Below, in pieces: positions 36,828 to 45,265 of a stretch of DNA of 53,117 nt (positions within the stretch are counted from its first letter, which is position 1; each line of letters opens with the position of its first letter). Source of the stretch: Gammaproteobacteria bacterium. GTDB taxonomy: Bacteria; Pseudomonadota; Gammaproteobacteria; JAJDOJ01. Where the stretch lies: positions 1 through 53,117 of the forward strand of contig JALSSO010000074.1 of the NCBI GenBank assembly GCA_026984215.1. Direction: 5' to 3'. The notes below the pieces were generated by a model. That model saw only the letters and a list, made by a program, of their open reading frames with translations, did not search any database and was not told the origin of the DNA. The translations under genes and the position numbers were made by a program.

Positions 36828-36888
36828 CCCCGCCGGCGGCTCGCCCAGAACGTCTCCCGAATCCTGTCATCGTTCGCATAGAGGTCCC

Positions 36889-38052
36889 ATGTCGAGAATC
36901 TGGATTGGCTTGTTTCTATCGTTCCTGGCGCTTGCGGGGTTTGCGGGCTCCAGACCCTTGCCCGCCCCCCCGGCCCTGGAGGCCCGCAGTTATATCCTGA
37001 TGGACGCCGACAGCGGCGCGGTGCTCGCCGAGCGCGACGCCGACACGCCGCATGCGCCGGCCAGCATCACCAAGGTGATGACCGCCTACGTGGTGTTCAA
37101 GGCGCTGCGCGAGGGGCACATCGGGTGGGACGATCCGGTGGAGGTGAGCGAGCGGGCCTGGGGCAGCCGGGTCGAGGGCTCCAAGATGTTCATCCGCGTG
37201 GGCAAGCGGGTCCCGGTGCGGGACCTGCTCCGCGGCATGATCGTGGCCTCCGGTAACGATGCCAGCATCGCCCTGGCCGAACACGTGGCGGGCACCGAGG
37301 AGGCGTTCGCGGGCCTGATGAACGCGGAAGCCAAGGCCATGGGGCTGAAAAACTCCCATTTCGTCAATGCCACCGGCCTGCCCCATGACGACCACTACAT
37401 GACCGCGCACGACATCGCCGTTCTGGCGCGGCACCTCATCCGGGATTTCCCCGAGGAATACAAGCTCTTCGCCGAGAAGGAATACACCACGCCCGTGGCC
37501 TATTCGGGGGGGCGCAAGCCCATCACCCAGCCCAACCGCAACCGACTGCTGTGGAAGGATGCCTCGGTCGACGGGCTCAAGACGGGCCATACGAAGGAAG
37601 CGGGCTACTGCCTGGTGGCTTCCGCGGTGCGCGATGGAATGCGTCTGATCTCGGTGGTGATGGGGACTTCCAGCGACCGCAAGCGGACCGCTGAAAGCCA
37701 GGCCCTGCTGAGCTATGGCTTTCGCAATTTCGAGACCCACAAGCTGTTCGACGCCGGGGAAGCCCTGACCAACCTCCGAGTGTGGAAGGGCGAGACCGAG
37801 ACGGTCCCGGCCGGCGTGCGGGAGGCGTTCTTCGTGACCGTGCCCAAGGGGCGCTACGACGATCTGGAGGCGCGAACCGAGCCGCAGGGGCGGGTCATGG
37901 CGCCGGTGGCCAAGGGGCAACCCCTGGGGACGGTGGTGGTGCGCCTGGACGACGAGGTGCTGCGCCGTGTTCCTTTGGTCGCCCTGCGCGAGGACCCCGA
38001 GGGCGGGCTCTGGCGCCTGGCGGTGGATACGGTCCTGTTGTGGTTCGAATGA
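36889..38052 (+). CDS. dacC: D-alanyl-D-alanine carboxypeptidase (PBP5/6 type)
   Basis: 387-residue class C low-molecular-weight PBP. Signal peptide, then motifs SITK (SxxK, near residue 58), SGN ('VASGNDASIALAEHV') and KTG ('DGLKTGHTKEAGYCLVAS'), followed by the beta-rich C-terminal domain and a final amphipathic helix 'GLWRLAVDTVLLWFE' that would bind the membrane. It trims pentapeptides in the periplasm. Whether to name it dacA or dacC is a convention; its operon position matches dacA of E. coli. Confidence 0.9.
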   Translation: MSRIWIGLFLSFLALAGFAGSRPLPAPPALEARSYILMDADSGAVLAERDADTPHAPASITKVMTAYVVFKALREGHIGWDDPVEVSERAWGSRVEGSKMFIRVGKRVPVRDLLRGMIVASGNDASIALAEHVAGTEEAFAGLMNAEAKAMGLKNSHFVNATGLPHDDHYMTAHDIAVLARHLIRDFPEEYKLFAEKEYTTPVAYSGGRKPITQPNRNRLLWKDASVDGLKTGHTKEAGYCLVASAVRDGMRLISVVMGTSSDRKRTAESQALLSYGFRNFETHKLFDAGEALTNLRVWKGETETVPAGVREAFFVTVPKGRYDDLEARTEPQGRVMAPVAKGQPLGTVVVRLDDEVLRRVPLVALREDPEGGLWRLAVDTVLLWFE

Positions 38053-38918
38053 GCATGGAACCCGACTGGGCCCGGCGGCCGGCGTGGCTGAACGGCGAAT
38101 TCCTGGATCTGGGACAGGCGCGGATCTCGCCGCTGGACCGGGGGTTTCTGTTCGGCGACAGCGTCTACGAGGTGATCCCGGTGCATGCGGGGCGGCCGTT
38201 TCGCCTCCCGCAGCATCTCCAACGCCTGTCCCGCTCGTTGCGGGAGGTGCGCATTCCCGAACCCTTGGGCCGGGATGCGTGGTCGGCGGTGGTTCAGGGT
38301 CTGGTGGACAGAGCGCCCTGGTCGGAGGTGAGCCTCTACCTGCAGGTGACCCGGGGCGTGGCTCCCCGCGACCACGCCTTCCCCGACGTGCCCCCCACGG
38401 TGTTCGCCATGGCCGGACCGCTGCACCCGCCCGGGGCTGAACAGCTGGCACGGGGGTTTTCCGCCATCACGCTCCAGGACATTCGTTGGCGGCGCTGCGA
38501 CATCAAGACCACCAGCCTGATCGCCAACGTGCTGGGCCGGCAGGCCGCGCGCGACCGGGGGGCCGACGAGGCCCTGTTCATCCGCGACGGCTATGCGGTG
38601 GAGGGGGCGGCGACCAATCTGTTCGTGGTCCATGAGGGGGTGGCGATCACCCCCCCGCACGGGCGGGACCTGCTGCCCGGCGTGACCCGGGACCTGGTGG
38701 TGGAATTGCTCCGTGGCGCGGGGCTGGCCTGCGAGGAGCGGCCGGTGCCCCAGGCCTTCTTGGAACAGGCCGACGAGATCTGGATCACCAGCTCCACCAA
38801 GGACGTGGTGCCGGTGACGCGCCTGGACGGTCGGCCGGTGGGGTCAGGTATCCCCGGCCCGCTGTGGCGCCGGGTCCACGCATTGTTCCTGGACTGGCGC
38901 GAGCGGGAGGCGGCGTGA
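38049..38918 (+). CDS. dat: D-amino-acid aminotransferase (fold type IV)
   Basis: 289-residue PLP-dependent class IV aminotransferase. N-terminal 'WLNGEFLDLGQARISPLDRGFLFGDSVYEVI', Schiff-base Lys in 'DIKTTSLIANVLGRQAA', and the PLP-phosphate-binding 'VEGAATNLFVV'. It interconverts D-Ala and D-Glu with keto acids. The start ATGA overlaps the dacC stop. Having it between the carboxypeptidase and ybeD suggests recycling of released D-alanine; that is an inference. A branched-chain or aminodeoxychorismate lyase role is less likely from context. Confidence 0.85.
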   Translation: MSMEPDWARRPAWLNGEFLDLGQARISPLDRGFLFGDSVYEVIPVHAGRPFRLPQHLQRLSRSLREVRIPEPLGRDAWSAVVQGLVDRAPWSEVSLYLQVTRGVAPRDHAFPDVPPTVFAMAGPLHPPGAEQLARGFSAITLQDIRWRRCDIKTTSLIANVLGRQAARDRGADEALFIRDGYAVEGAATNLFVVHEGVAITPPHGRDLLPGVTRDLVVELLRGAGLACEERPVPQAFLEQADEIWITSSTKDVVPVTRLDGRPVGSGIPGPLWRRVHALFLDWREREAA

Positions 38919-39181
38919 ACCAGGAGACCACGCCGCTCACCTTCCCCTGTGCGTTTCCCATCAAGGCCATGGGCCGGGCCGACCCCGGCTTCCAGGCGCG
39001 GGTGGAGGCCATCGTCCGCGCGCACGTGCCCGAGCTTTCGCGCCACGCCGTGCGCGTCACGCGCAGTGCGCGCGGCAATTACGTGAGCGTCACCATCCTC
39101 ATCACGGCGCACAGCCGCGCCCAGCTCGATGCCATCTACCGCGATCTCACCGCCTGCGAGCAGGTCTTGGTCGCCCTCTGA
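38915..39181 (+). CDS. ybeD: YbeD/DUF493 family protein
   Basis: 88-residue member of the YbeD (DUF493) family, a small alpha-beta ACT-like fold ('LTFPCAFPIKAMGRADPGFQARVEAIVRAH', '[28 protein letters not shown]'). It is regularly found before lipB; the exact role is unknown, and a regulatory ligand-binding function has been proposed from its fold. GTG 38915 overlaps the dat stop (GTGA). Confidence 0.87.
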   Translation: MNQETTPLTFPCAFPIKAMGRADPGFQARVEAIVRAHVPELSRHAVRVTRSARGNYVSVTILITAHSRAQLDAIYRDLTACEQVLVAL

Positions 39182-39821
39182 GCCCGGTGGGGCGACCCTG
39201 GTCGAACGCCGCTGGGGGCGGCGCGGATACGAACCGGTGTGGGCGGCCATGCGCGCGTTCACGGCGCGGCGCACGGCGCGCACGCCGGACGAGATCTGGT
39301 TGGTGGAGCACGAGCCGGTCTATACGCTGGGCCTGGCTGGACGCGCACGGCACCTCCTGGATCCGGGGAGCATCCCCGTTTTGCGCAGTGACCGGGGCGG
39401 TCAGGTGACCTACCACGGGCCGGGACAGGCGGTGATCTATCTGCTGCTGGATCTGCGCCGCCTGGGGTGGGGCGTGCGCGCCCTGGTCGAGCGCATGGAG
39501 GCCGTCACCCTCGAACTGCTGGCCGGATTCGGGATTGCCGCCGCGCGGCGTCCCGGCGCTCCCGGGGTGTACGTGGATGGGGCCAAGATCGCTTCGCTGG
39601 GCCTGCGCGTGCGGCGGGGATGCAGTTATCATGGCCTGGCGATCAACGTGGACCTGGATCTGGCGCCCTTCCAACGCATCGAGCCCTGCGGCATGCGTGG
39701 CCTGGCGGTGACGCGGCTGGCGGATCACGACGTGGCGCTGGATGCGGATGCGGTGGCCGCGCGCTGGGTGGATATCTGGGTGGAACGACTCACCGCAGGC
39801 AAGGGGGCCCCTCGAACATGA
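39129..39821 (+). CDS. lipB: LipB octanoyltransferase (start uncertain)
   Basis: Octanoyl-[ACP]:protein octanoyltransferase, first step of lipoate synthesis. Motifs: '[23 protein letters not shown]', the Lys in '[15 protein letters not shown]', and the acyl-binding Cys in '[10 protein letters not shown]'. Homology-like sequence starts at '[18 protein letters not shown]' (39198). The only in-frame ATG before it, 39129, lies inside ybeD and gives 230 residues, longer than usual; no in-frame GTG or TTG lies between, so CTG 39198 (207 residues) is a serious alternative. The stop overlaps the lipA start (ATGA). Confidence 0.88.
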   Translation: MPSTAISPPASRSWSPSEPGGATLVERRWGRRGYEPVWAAMRAFTARRTARTPDEIWLVEHEPVYTLGLAGRARHLLDPGSIPVLRSDRGGQVTYHGPGQAVIYLLLDLRRLGWGVRALVERMEAVTLELLAGFGIAAARRPGAPGVYVDGAKIASLGLRVRRGCSYHGLAINVDLDLAPFQRIEPCGMRGLAVTRLADHDVALDADAVAARWVDIWVERLTAGKGAPRT

Positions 39822-40774
39822 GCATGGAACGACGCGGTCCGCGCCCGGGCGAGAAGCAGCGCGCCCGCGCCAAGGTCGCCGCCAATCCGGTGAAGATCCG
39901 TCCGGCCGGTGATCGCCCGCCACGCAAGCCCGCCTGGATCCGCGTGCGCCTCGGCGACACGCGGGAGGTGGCGCGCATCCGCCGTCTGCTGCGCGAGCAC
40001 GGCCTGCACACGGTGTGTGAGGAAGCCTCCTGTCCCAACCTGGGCGAGTGCTTCGGCGGGGGGACCGCGACGTTCATGATCCTGGGTGACATTTGTACGC
40101 GCCGCTGCCCCTTCTGCGACGTGGCCCACGGCCGCCCATTGCCGCCCGACCCCGCCGAGCCCGAGCGCCTGGCGCGGGCCGTGCGCTCGCTGGGGCTGCG
40201 CTATGTGGTGGTGACCTCGGTGGATCGCGACGATCTGCGCGACGGGGGAGCCGGGCATTTCGTAGCCTGTGTGCGTGCCATCCGCGCGCACAACCCGGGC
40301 ATCCGGGTGGAGACCCTGGTGCCGGATTTTCGCGGACGCGTGGAACGGGCCCTGGAGGCGTTGGCCGAGGCCCCGCCCGACGTGTTCAATCACAATCTGG
40401 AGACGGTTCCGCGGCTGTACCGGCGGGTCCGTCCCGGCGCGGACTATCGCGGGTCACTGGAGTTGCTGCGCCGTTTCGGGGCGCACCATCCCCAGGTCCC
40501 CACCAAATCCGGCCTCATGCTGGGGTTGGGGGAGGCGCCGGAGGAGGTCGAGGCGGTGATGGACGACCTGCGCGCCGCCGGCTGCCGGATGCTCACCCTG
40601 GGCCAATACCTCCAGCCCAGTCGCGATCACCTGCCGGTGGAGCGCTTTGTCTCCCCGGCCGAGTTCGAGCGCTTGCGCAGGTTGGGCGAGCGAATGGGCT
40701 TCGAGCAGGTGGCCAGCGGCCCCCTGGTGCGTTCCTCCTACCATGCCGACCTGCAGGCCCGAGGGCTGGCGTGA
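39818..40774 (+). CDS. lipA: LipA lipoyl synthase
   Basis: 318-residue radical SAM enzyme that inserts two sulfurs into octanoyl-lysine. The auxiliary 4Fe-4S cluster uses '[12 protein letters not shown]' (CX4CX5C) and the SAM cluster 'CTRRCPFC' (CX3CX2C). The C-terminal RSSYHADL signature is present ('[13 protein letters not shown]'). The basic N-terminal 35 residues are typical. Coupled to lipB upstream and to the YdcF-like gene downstream by one-base stop/start overlap. Confidence 0.95.
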   Translation: MSMERRGPRPGEKQRARAKVAANPVKIRPAGDRPPRKPAWIRVRLGDTREVARIRRLLREHGLHTVCEEASCPNLGECFGGGTATFMILGDICTRRCPFCDVAHGRPLPPDPAEPERLARAVRSLGLRYVVVTSVDRDDLRDGGAGHFVACVRAIRAHNPGIRVETLVPDFRGRVERALEALAEAPPDVFNHNLETVPRLYRRVRPGADYRGSLELLRRFGAHHPQVPTKSGLMLGLGEAPEEVEAVMDDLRAAGCRMLTLGQYLQPSRDHLPVERFVSPAEFERLRRLGERMGFEQVASGPLVRSSYHADLQARGLA

Positions 40775-41538
40775 TGTCTCCGCTGCTGGTTCGGGCCGTG
40801 GAATACCTGGTGCTCCCACCCGGCGGTCCGCTGCTTCTCCTGCTGCTGGCCATCCTGCTGTACGGCTGGGGGCGTTTTGTCGCATTCGTCTTGTTGCTGG
40901 CGGGGGCGTTGAGCCTGTATGCGGCCAGCACGCCGAAGGCGGCCCACTATGTGATGAGCCGGCTGGAGCGGGGCCTCGCGCCCTTGGAGGCGGTGCCGGC
41001 CGAGGCCCAGGCGATCGTGGTACCTGGCGCGGGGGTGGAGTTCGCAGCGCGGGGCAACGGCACGGGTCCGTTGCTCAACGGGCCGGCGCTGCAGCGTCTG
41101 TTGCTGGCGGCGCGCCTGTACCGCGAGACCAAACTGCCCGTCCTGGTCAGTGGCGGTCCCGTCTATGCCGGGGAGCCGGTGGCCGAGGCGGTGCTCGCAC
41201 GTCGCCTATTGGAGGAAGACTTCGGGGTGCCGGTGCGCTGGACGGAGGCGCACAGCCGCAACACCTGGGAGAACGCCCGGTATGCGCGCGATCTGTTGCG
41301 GCCCGCCGGCGTGCGCACGGTGGTCCTGGTCACGCATGCCTTTCACATGCCTCGGGCCCGCTGGTGTTTCGAGCAGGCCGGTTTCGAGGTCGTCCCGGCG
41401 CCTATCGGCTTTGCGCGCGACGACGTCCTGGGAAGGGGCTGGATGGCCTGGATCCCTCAGGCGCGCGCGCTGGCCGAAACCCGGCTGGCGTTGCACGAAC
41501 TCCTGGGCCTGCGCTGGTACCGCTGGCGTTTCGGCTGA
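40774..41538 (+). CDS. YdcF/ElyC-family (DUF218) membrane protein
   Basis: 254-residue DUF218 protein. Two N-terminal membrane segments (about 18-50) are followed by the DUF218 domain with 'AIVVPGAGVEF', 'LLNGPALQRLLLAARLYRETKLPVLVSGG', 'EAHSRNTWENARYARDLL' and 'VVLVTHAFHMPRARWCFEQAGF'. ElyC of E. coli, of similar plan, affects envelope and undecaprenyl-phosphate metabolism. The start overlaps the lipA stop. The last gene of the string; 207 bp follow before the porin. Confidence 0.78.
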   Translation: MSPLLVRAVEYLVLPPGGPLLLLLLAILLYGWGRFVAFVLLLAGALSLYAASTPKAAHYVMSRLERGLAPLEAVPAEAQAIVVPGAGVEFAARGNGTGPLLNGPALQRLLLAARLYRETKLPVLVSGGPVYAGEPVAEAVLARRLLEEDFGVPVRWTEAHSRNTWENARYARDLLRPAGVRTVVLVTHAFHMPRARWCFEQAGFEVVPAPIGFARDDVLGRGWMAWIPQARALAETRLALHELLGLRWYRWRFG

Positions 41539-41681
41539 TCCATTCGCGATTCGGCACGTCCCGCGGGGCACAGGCGCATCCGCCATCTCCACCGCCGGGA
41601 AGGTCCTCCGCTGGGCGCCGGGCGCGCAGATCCCCGTCGATCGCATGGTCGTGACGGTAGCGATTGATGCCCGTCATACAT

Positions 41682-41701
41682 ATACGAATCATTCTCGTTA
41701 A
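41682..41701. promoter_or_regulatory. Fur-box-like element before the porin gene
   Basis: The AT-rich segment around the 9-bp palindrome GAATCATTC (41686-41694) reads GAGAATGATTCG on the minus strand. It matches one half of the Fur consensus well and the other half poorly. It stands out in GC-rich surroundings 45 bp before the porin ATG. Confidence 0.35.
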
Positions 41702-41745
41702 CATGAGCAATTCCATGCCATTTGATGGAGGGCAAACGGATAGAA

Positions 41746-42864
41746 ATGACATGGACTGAGGTCTGGGCGGCGTGCCGTCGCCCGCTGCGGTGGTGGTTGA
41801 TGTTGTTGCCGGCCTGGTTCGGGGTTGCGCAGGCCTGGGATCTGGGGCACGGGTTGTCGGTGGATCTCGCGTTGCGGGGCATCGGCCAGCATGGAGTCTT
41901 TTCCGGGCCGGCTTCCCGGGCGGGCGGTGCGGCGCTGCTGGATGTCGCCCCTCGATGGGAGCCGACGCCCGACGATGTCGTGTTCCTGTGGGCGCGATTC
42001 GCCGCGGGAAACGGACTCAATGCCCATACGCCCACGGTGCTGGCGCCCTATGGGGGAGATCTGGGTGACGACGTGCGAGGTATCGATGGCACCGACCGCA
42101 GCTATCTCCTGGAAGGCTGGGTTCAGCGGCGCATTCCGATGAAGGGGTTGGGGGTGTTCCGGCTCACGCTGGGGATCGTCGATGTGGCCCGTTTCATCGA
42201 CGAGAACGACTACGCCAACGATCAGGACGGTCAATTCATGAATCAGGCCCTGGTGAACGTGGCCAAGAGTGTGTTGCCCAACTACGAACCCGCCGCAGTG
42301 CTGCAATGGGACCGCGGTCCCTGGTCGCTGCGCGCGGCCGGTGTCCTGGGCAGCCTGGACAACAGCATGCATCTGGATTATGGGGCCGGCGAGCTGGTCT
42401 ACACCGCGCAGACGCCCTGGGGGGAAGGCCACACGCGGGTGCTGGGTTTTCTCTCCGGGCCCGGCCACCCGGCCCCCGACGGCCGGATGCACGACCGGCG
42501 GATCGCGGCGGTGGCCCTCAACATGGATCAAGCGCTGGGCGATACGCTGGGCGTGTTTTTTCGGGGCCAGGTGCAGGCCGAGCGCGGGGACGGCGTATAC
42601 CGCAGCATGCTCTCTGGCGGGGCGGTATGGTCGGGGCGCGCGTGGGGCCGCCCCTCGGACCGCGTCGGGATCGGATACGCCATGCTGGAGGGCATGGATC
42701 ACACCGGCCTCAGGGGCACCCAGCTCGTGGAGGTGTACTGGCGGTGGCGGCTGGGGAAGGCGGTGGATTGGAGCCTGGATCTGCAGTGGATGCGGGACGA
42801 CTACCGCCATGGATCGGACGTGGAGGCTTGGATCGGAGGATTGCGCGCCAATGTCGTGTTCTGA
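41746..42864 (+). CDS. OprB-like outer-membrane carbohydrate porin
   Basis: 372-residue outer-membrane protein. Signal peptide with cleavage near 'VAQA|WD' (about residue 31), then beta-strand-rich sequence with the OprB-type segment 'IVDVARFIDENDYANDQDGQFMNQALV'. It ends in Phe ('LRANVVF'), the usual barrel C-terminal residue. ATG 41746 gives the best signal peptide; ATG 41725 is in frame upstream. Substrate unknown. A Fur-box-like element upstream suggests iron-linked regulation. Confidence 0.72.
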   Translation: MTWTEVWAACRRPLRWWLMLLPAWFGVAQAWDLGHGLSVDLALRGIGQHGVFSGPASRAGGAALLDVAPRWEPTPDDVVFLWARFAAGNGLNAHTPTVLAPYGGDLGDDVRGIDGTDRSYLLEGWVQRRIPMKGLGVFRLTLGIVDVARFIDENDYANDQDGQFMNQALVNVAKSVLPNYEPAAVLQWDRGPWSLRAAGVLGSLDNSMHLDYGAGELVYTAQTPWGEGHTRVLGFLSGPGHPAPDGRMHDRRIAAVALNMDQALGDTLGVFFRGQVQAERGDGVYRSMLSGGAVWSGRAWGRPSDRVGIGYAMLEGMDHTGLRGTQLVEVYWRWRLGKAVDWSLDLQWMRDDYRHGSDVEAWIGGLRANVVF

Positions 42865-42956
42865 CGACTTGAAATCCGGCGCGCGAAGGCCCACTCATGG
42901 GTCTGAAGGCGCCGTGAACGAGGCGGCGCCACGCCGTTTCGGGAGGTGTTACATTC

Positions 42957-43745
42957 ATGGCAACCATACGTCCGCCGGCGGTAGCCGGCATGTTCTATCC
43001 AGCCGATCCGGCGAGACTGCATCAGGAAATCCAGGCTTTTCTGCGCGGCGTGCCGCGGTCGCAGGCCGCGCCGCCGAAGGCCGTGATCGTGCCGCATGCC
43101 GGCTATGTGTACTCGGGTCCGGTGGCGGCCACCGCCTACGCGCGTCTGTTGCCACTGGCGGGGCGGATCCGCCGGGTGGTGCTGCTTGGACCGGCGCATC
43201 GGGTCCCCTTCGTGGGGATCGCCGCGCCGCAGGCCGAGTATTTCGATACACCGCTGGGACGGGTGCATGTCGATCAGCAGGCCATCGAGGCACTGTCCGA
43301 CCTGCCGTTCGTGGGCCGGTCGGATCTGCCGCACGCCCCCGAGCACAGCCTGGAAGTTCAGTTGCCCTTCCTGCAGGAGGTGTTGGGCGACTTCGAGCTG
43401 GTGCCCCTGGTGGTGGGTGATGCCACGCCGGAACAAGTGGCCCAGGTCCTCGAGCGGCTGTGGGATGGCGACGAGACCCTGATCGTGGTGAGCTCCGATC
43501 TGAGTCATTATCTGCCCTACGAGCAGGCGCGGCGCATCGACGCGGTGACCTCGGAGGCCATCGCCGACCTGCGCGACGAGGACATCGATCACGAGCAGGC
43601 CTGCGGGGCGACGCCGGTGCGCGGGCTGCTGCGCGCCGCGCGACGCCACGGGTTGCGGGCGGAGATCGTCGATCTACGCAACTCCGGCGACACGGCCGGC
43701 CCACGGGATCGGGTGGTGGGGTACGGCGCCTATGTCTTCCACTGA
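42957..43745 (+). CDS. MEMO1-family protein (AmmeMemoRadiSam system protein B)
   Basis: 262-residue MEMO1-like protein related to class III dioxygenases. Conserved His/Asp/Glu motifs: 'FYPADPARL', 'VIVPHAGYVYSGPVAATAY', 'LLGPAHRVPF', 'EHSLEVQLPFLQEVLG' and 'VVSSDLSHYLPY'. These correspond to the metal-binding pocket. ATG 42957 follows GGGAGGTG. It overlaps the AMMECR1 gene by 14 bp, the normal pairing of this system. The reaction in bacteria is unknown. Confidence 0.88.
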   Translation: MATIRPPAVAGMFYPADPARLHQEIQAFLRGVPRSQAAPPKAVIVPHAGYVYSGPVAATAYARLLPLAGRIRRVVLLGPAHRVPFVGIAAPQAEYFDTPLGRVHVDQQAIEALSDLPFVGRSDLPHAPEHSLEVQLPFLQEVLGDFELVPLVVGDATPEQVAQVLERLWDGDETLIVVSSDLSHYLPYEQARRIDAVTSEAIADLRDEDIDHEQACGATPVRGLLRAARRHGLRAEIVDLRNSGDTAGPRDRVVGYGAYVFH

Positions 43746-44328
43746 TCCAGTCGATCCGCCCGCGCGGCTCGGGCCCGCCGAGCGGGCCATTCTCCTGGAG
43801 GTCGCGCGGGACTCCATCCGCAACGGACTGCAGACCGGCCGGCCGCTGCGGGTGCGCGTGGAGGATTATCCGGAAATCCTGCGCGAGCCCGGCGCCAGTT
43901 TCGTCACCCTGCATCGAGACGGCCGGTTGCGTGGTTGCATCGGCACCCTGGAGGCATGGCGTCCACTGGTGCAGGACGTGGCGGAAAACGCCTTCGCCGC
44001 GGCCTTCCGCGATCCCCGGTTCATGCCCTTGCGGCCGGAGGAGCTGGACGACCTGCATATTCACATCTCGGTCCTGGGCCCGCCGGAAGCGCTGCAGTTC
44101 GACTCCGAGGAGGAGCTGCTGGCCCAGCTTCGCCCGGGACGCGACGGCCTGATTCTCCAGGACGGGGGGCACAAGGGCACCTTCCTGCCCAGTGTTTGGG
44201 AGGAACTCCCCGACCCCCGGCAGTTCCTCACCCATCTCAAGGTGAAGGCCGGCTTGCCCCCGGATCACTGGTCCGATAGCCTGCGCGTATGGCGCTACGG
44301 GACGGAGTCCTTCGACCGGGCCACCTGA
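43732..44328 (+). CDS. AMMECR1-family protein (AmmeMemoRadiSam system protein A)
   Basis: 198-residue AMMECR1-domain protein. It contains 'GASFVTLHRDGRLRGCIGTLEAWRPLVQDVAENAFAAAFRDPRF', including the near-invariant LRGCIG motif with its Cys, and ends in 'PDHWSDSLRVWRYGTESF'. It overlaps the MEMO1-like gene and is followed 4 bp later by menA. The third partner of the system, a radical SAM protein, is not next to it here. Confidence 0.88.
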   Translation: MSSTDPVDPPARLGPAERAILLEVARDSIRNGLQTGRPLRVRVEDYPEILREPGASFVTLHRDGRLRGCIGTLEAWRPLVQDVAENAFAAAFRDPRFMPLRPEELDDLHIHISVLGPPEALQFDSEEELLAQLRPGRDGLILQDGGHKGTFLPSVWEELPDPRQFLTHLKVKAGLPPDHWSDSLRVWRYGTESFDRAT

Positions 44329-44332
44329 GACC

Positions 44333-45265
44333 ATGCACGGGGCGGTGCCCGGCATGCCCGGGCCCATGAGCGCAAACGGACGCGCTTGGATCGCGGCCAT
44401 CCGGCCGCGTACCCTCGTCATCGGCGCCACCCCCGTGTTCGTGGGGCTCGCCCTGGCCTGGCACCATACGGGTCGTCTGGACCTTCCTGTCGCGCTGCTC
44501 ACGCTTTTCGCCGCCCTGGCGATCCAAGCCGGCACCAACCTGCACAACGACGTGGCCGACTTCGAGCGGGGAGCCGACGATCCGGCCACCCGCAAGGGAC
44601 CGGAGCGGGTGGTGGCGTCGGGCCGGCTGCCCGCGCCGGCGGTGCGACGGGCCGCGCATGCGTTGTTCGGGCTCGCCGTGTTGGCGGGCGTGGGCTTGGT
44701 CCTGCGCGGGGGTTGGCCCATTGCCCTGCTGGGCGCGGCGGCCGTGGCCTGTGGGCTGGCGTACACCGGCGGCCCGAGGCCGTTGGGCTATCTGGGGCTC
44801 GGGGAGCTCTTCGTCTGGGCATTTTTCGGGGTGGCCGCGGTGGCCGGCACCTATTACCTGCAAACCGGGCGTGTGGGTTTCGACGCGCTGTGGCTGGGGG
44901 CGATCCTGGGCCTCCCGGCGGCGGCGGTCTTGGTGGTGAACAACACCCGGGACAGGAACGAAGACGCGCGGGTGGGTAAACGCACCCTGGCCGTGCGGTG
45001 GGGGTTGCGGGCGATGCGTGGGCTGTATGCCGCGCTGATGCTCGCGCCCGCGCTGGGGCTGCTGCCGCTGGTGGCCGGCGGGTCGTGGTGGCTGGCCGGC
45101 GCATGGCTACTGCTCCCCTGGGCGCTTTCCCTGGCCCATGAGATCTGTGCCCAGCCACCGGGGCCGGCCTACAACCGGTTGCTCGTGGCCACGGCCCGCT
45201 GGGAGGCGGCTTTCGGTGTCCTGATCGCGGCGGGGTTGGTGGCCGGACGCTTCCTGTCCCGGTGA
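44333..45265 (+). CDS. menA: MenA-type UbiA prenyltransferase
   Basis: 310-residue polytopic UbiA-family enzyme. The first Asp-rich motif is 'NLHNDVADFERGADD' and the second 'NNTRDRNEDARVGKRTLAVRWG', the form seen in 1,4-dihydroxy-2-naphthoate polyprenyltransferases. It attaches the prenyl tail in menaquinone synthesis at the membrane. ATG 44333 lies 4 bp after the AMMECR1 stop; ATG 44366 would shorten it by 11 residues. menC overlaps its stop, which supports the menaquinone call. Confidence 0.87.
   Translation: MHGAVPGMPGPMSANGRAWIAAIRPRTLVIGATPVFVGLALAWHHTGRLDLPVALLTLFAALAIQAGTNLHNDVADFERGADDPATRKGPERVVASGRLPAPAVRRAAHALFGLAVLAGVGLVLRGGWPIALLGAAAVACGLAYTGGPRPLGYLGLGELFVWAFFGVAAVAGTYYLQTGRVGFDALWLGAILGLPAAAVLVVNNTRDRNEDARVGKRTLAVRWGLRAMRGLYAALMLAPALGLLPLVAGGSWWLAGAWLLLPWALSLAHEICAQPPGPAYNRLLVATARWEAAFGVLIAAGLVAGRFLSR

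Noticed and set aside
42955-44766. 603-residue minus-strand frame
   Set aside because: Antisense to the MEMO1 and AMMECR1 genes, which are clear; composition is typical of a shadow.
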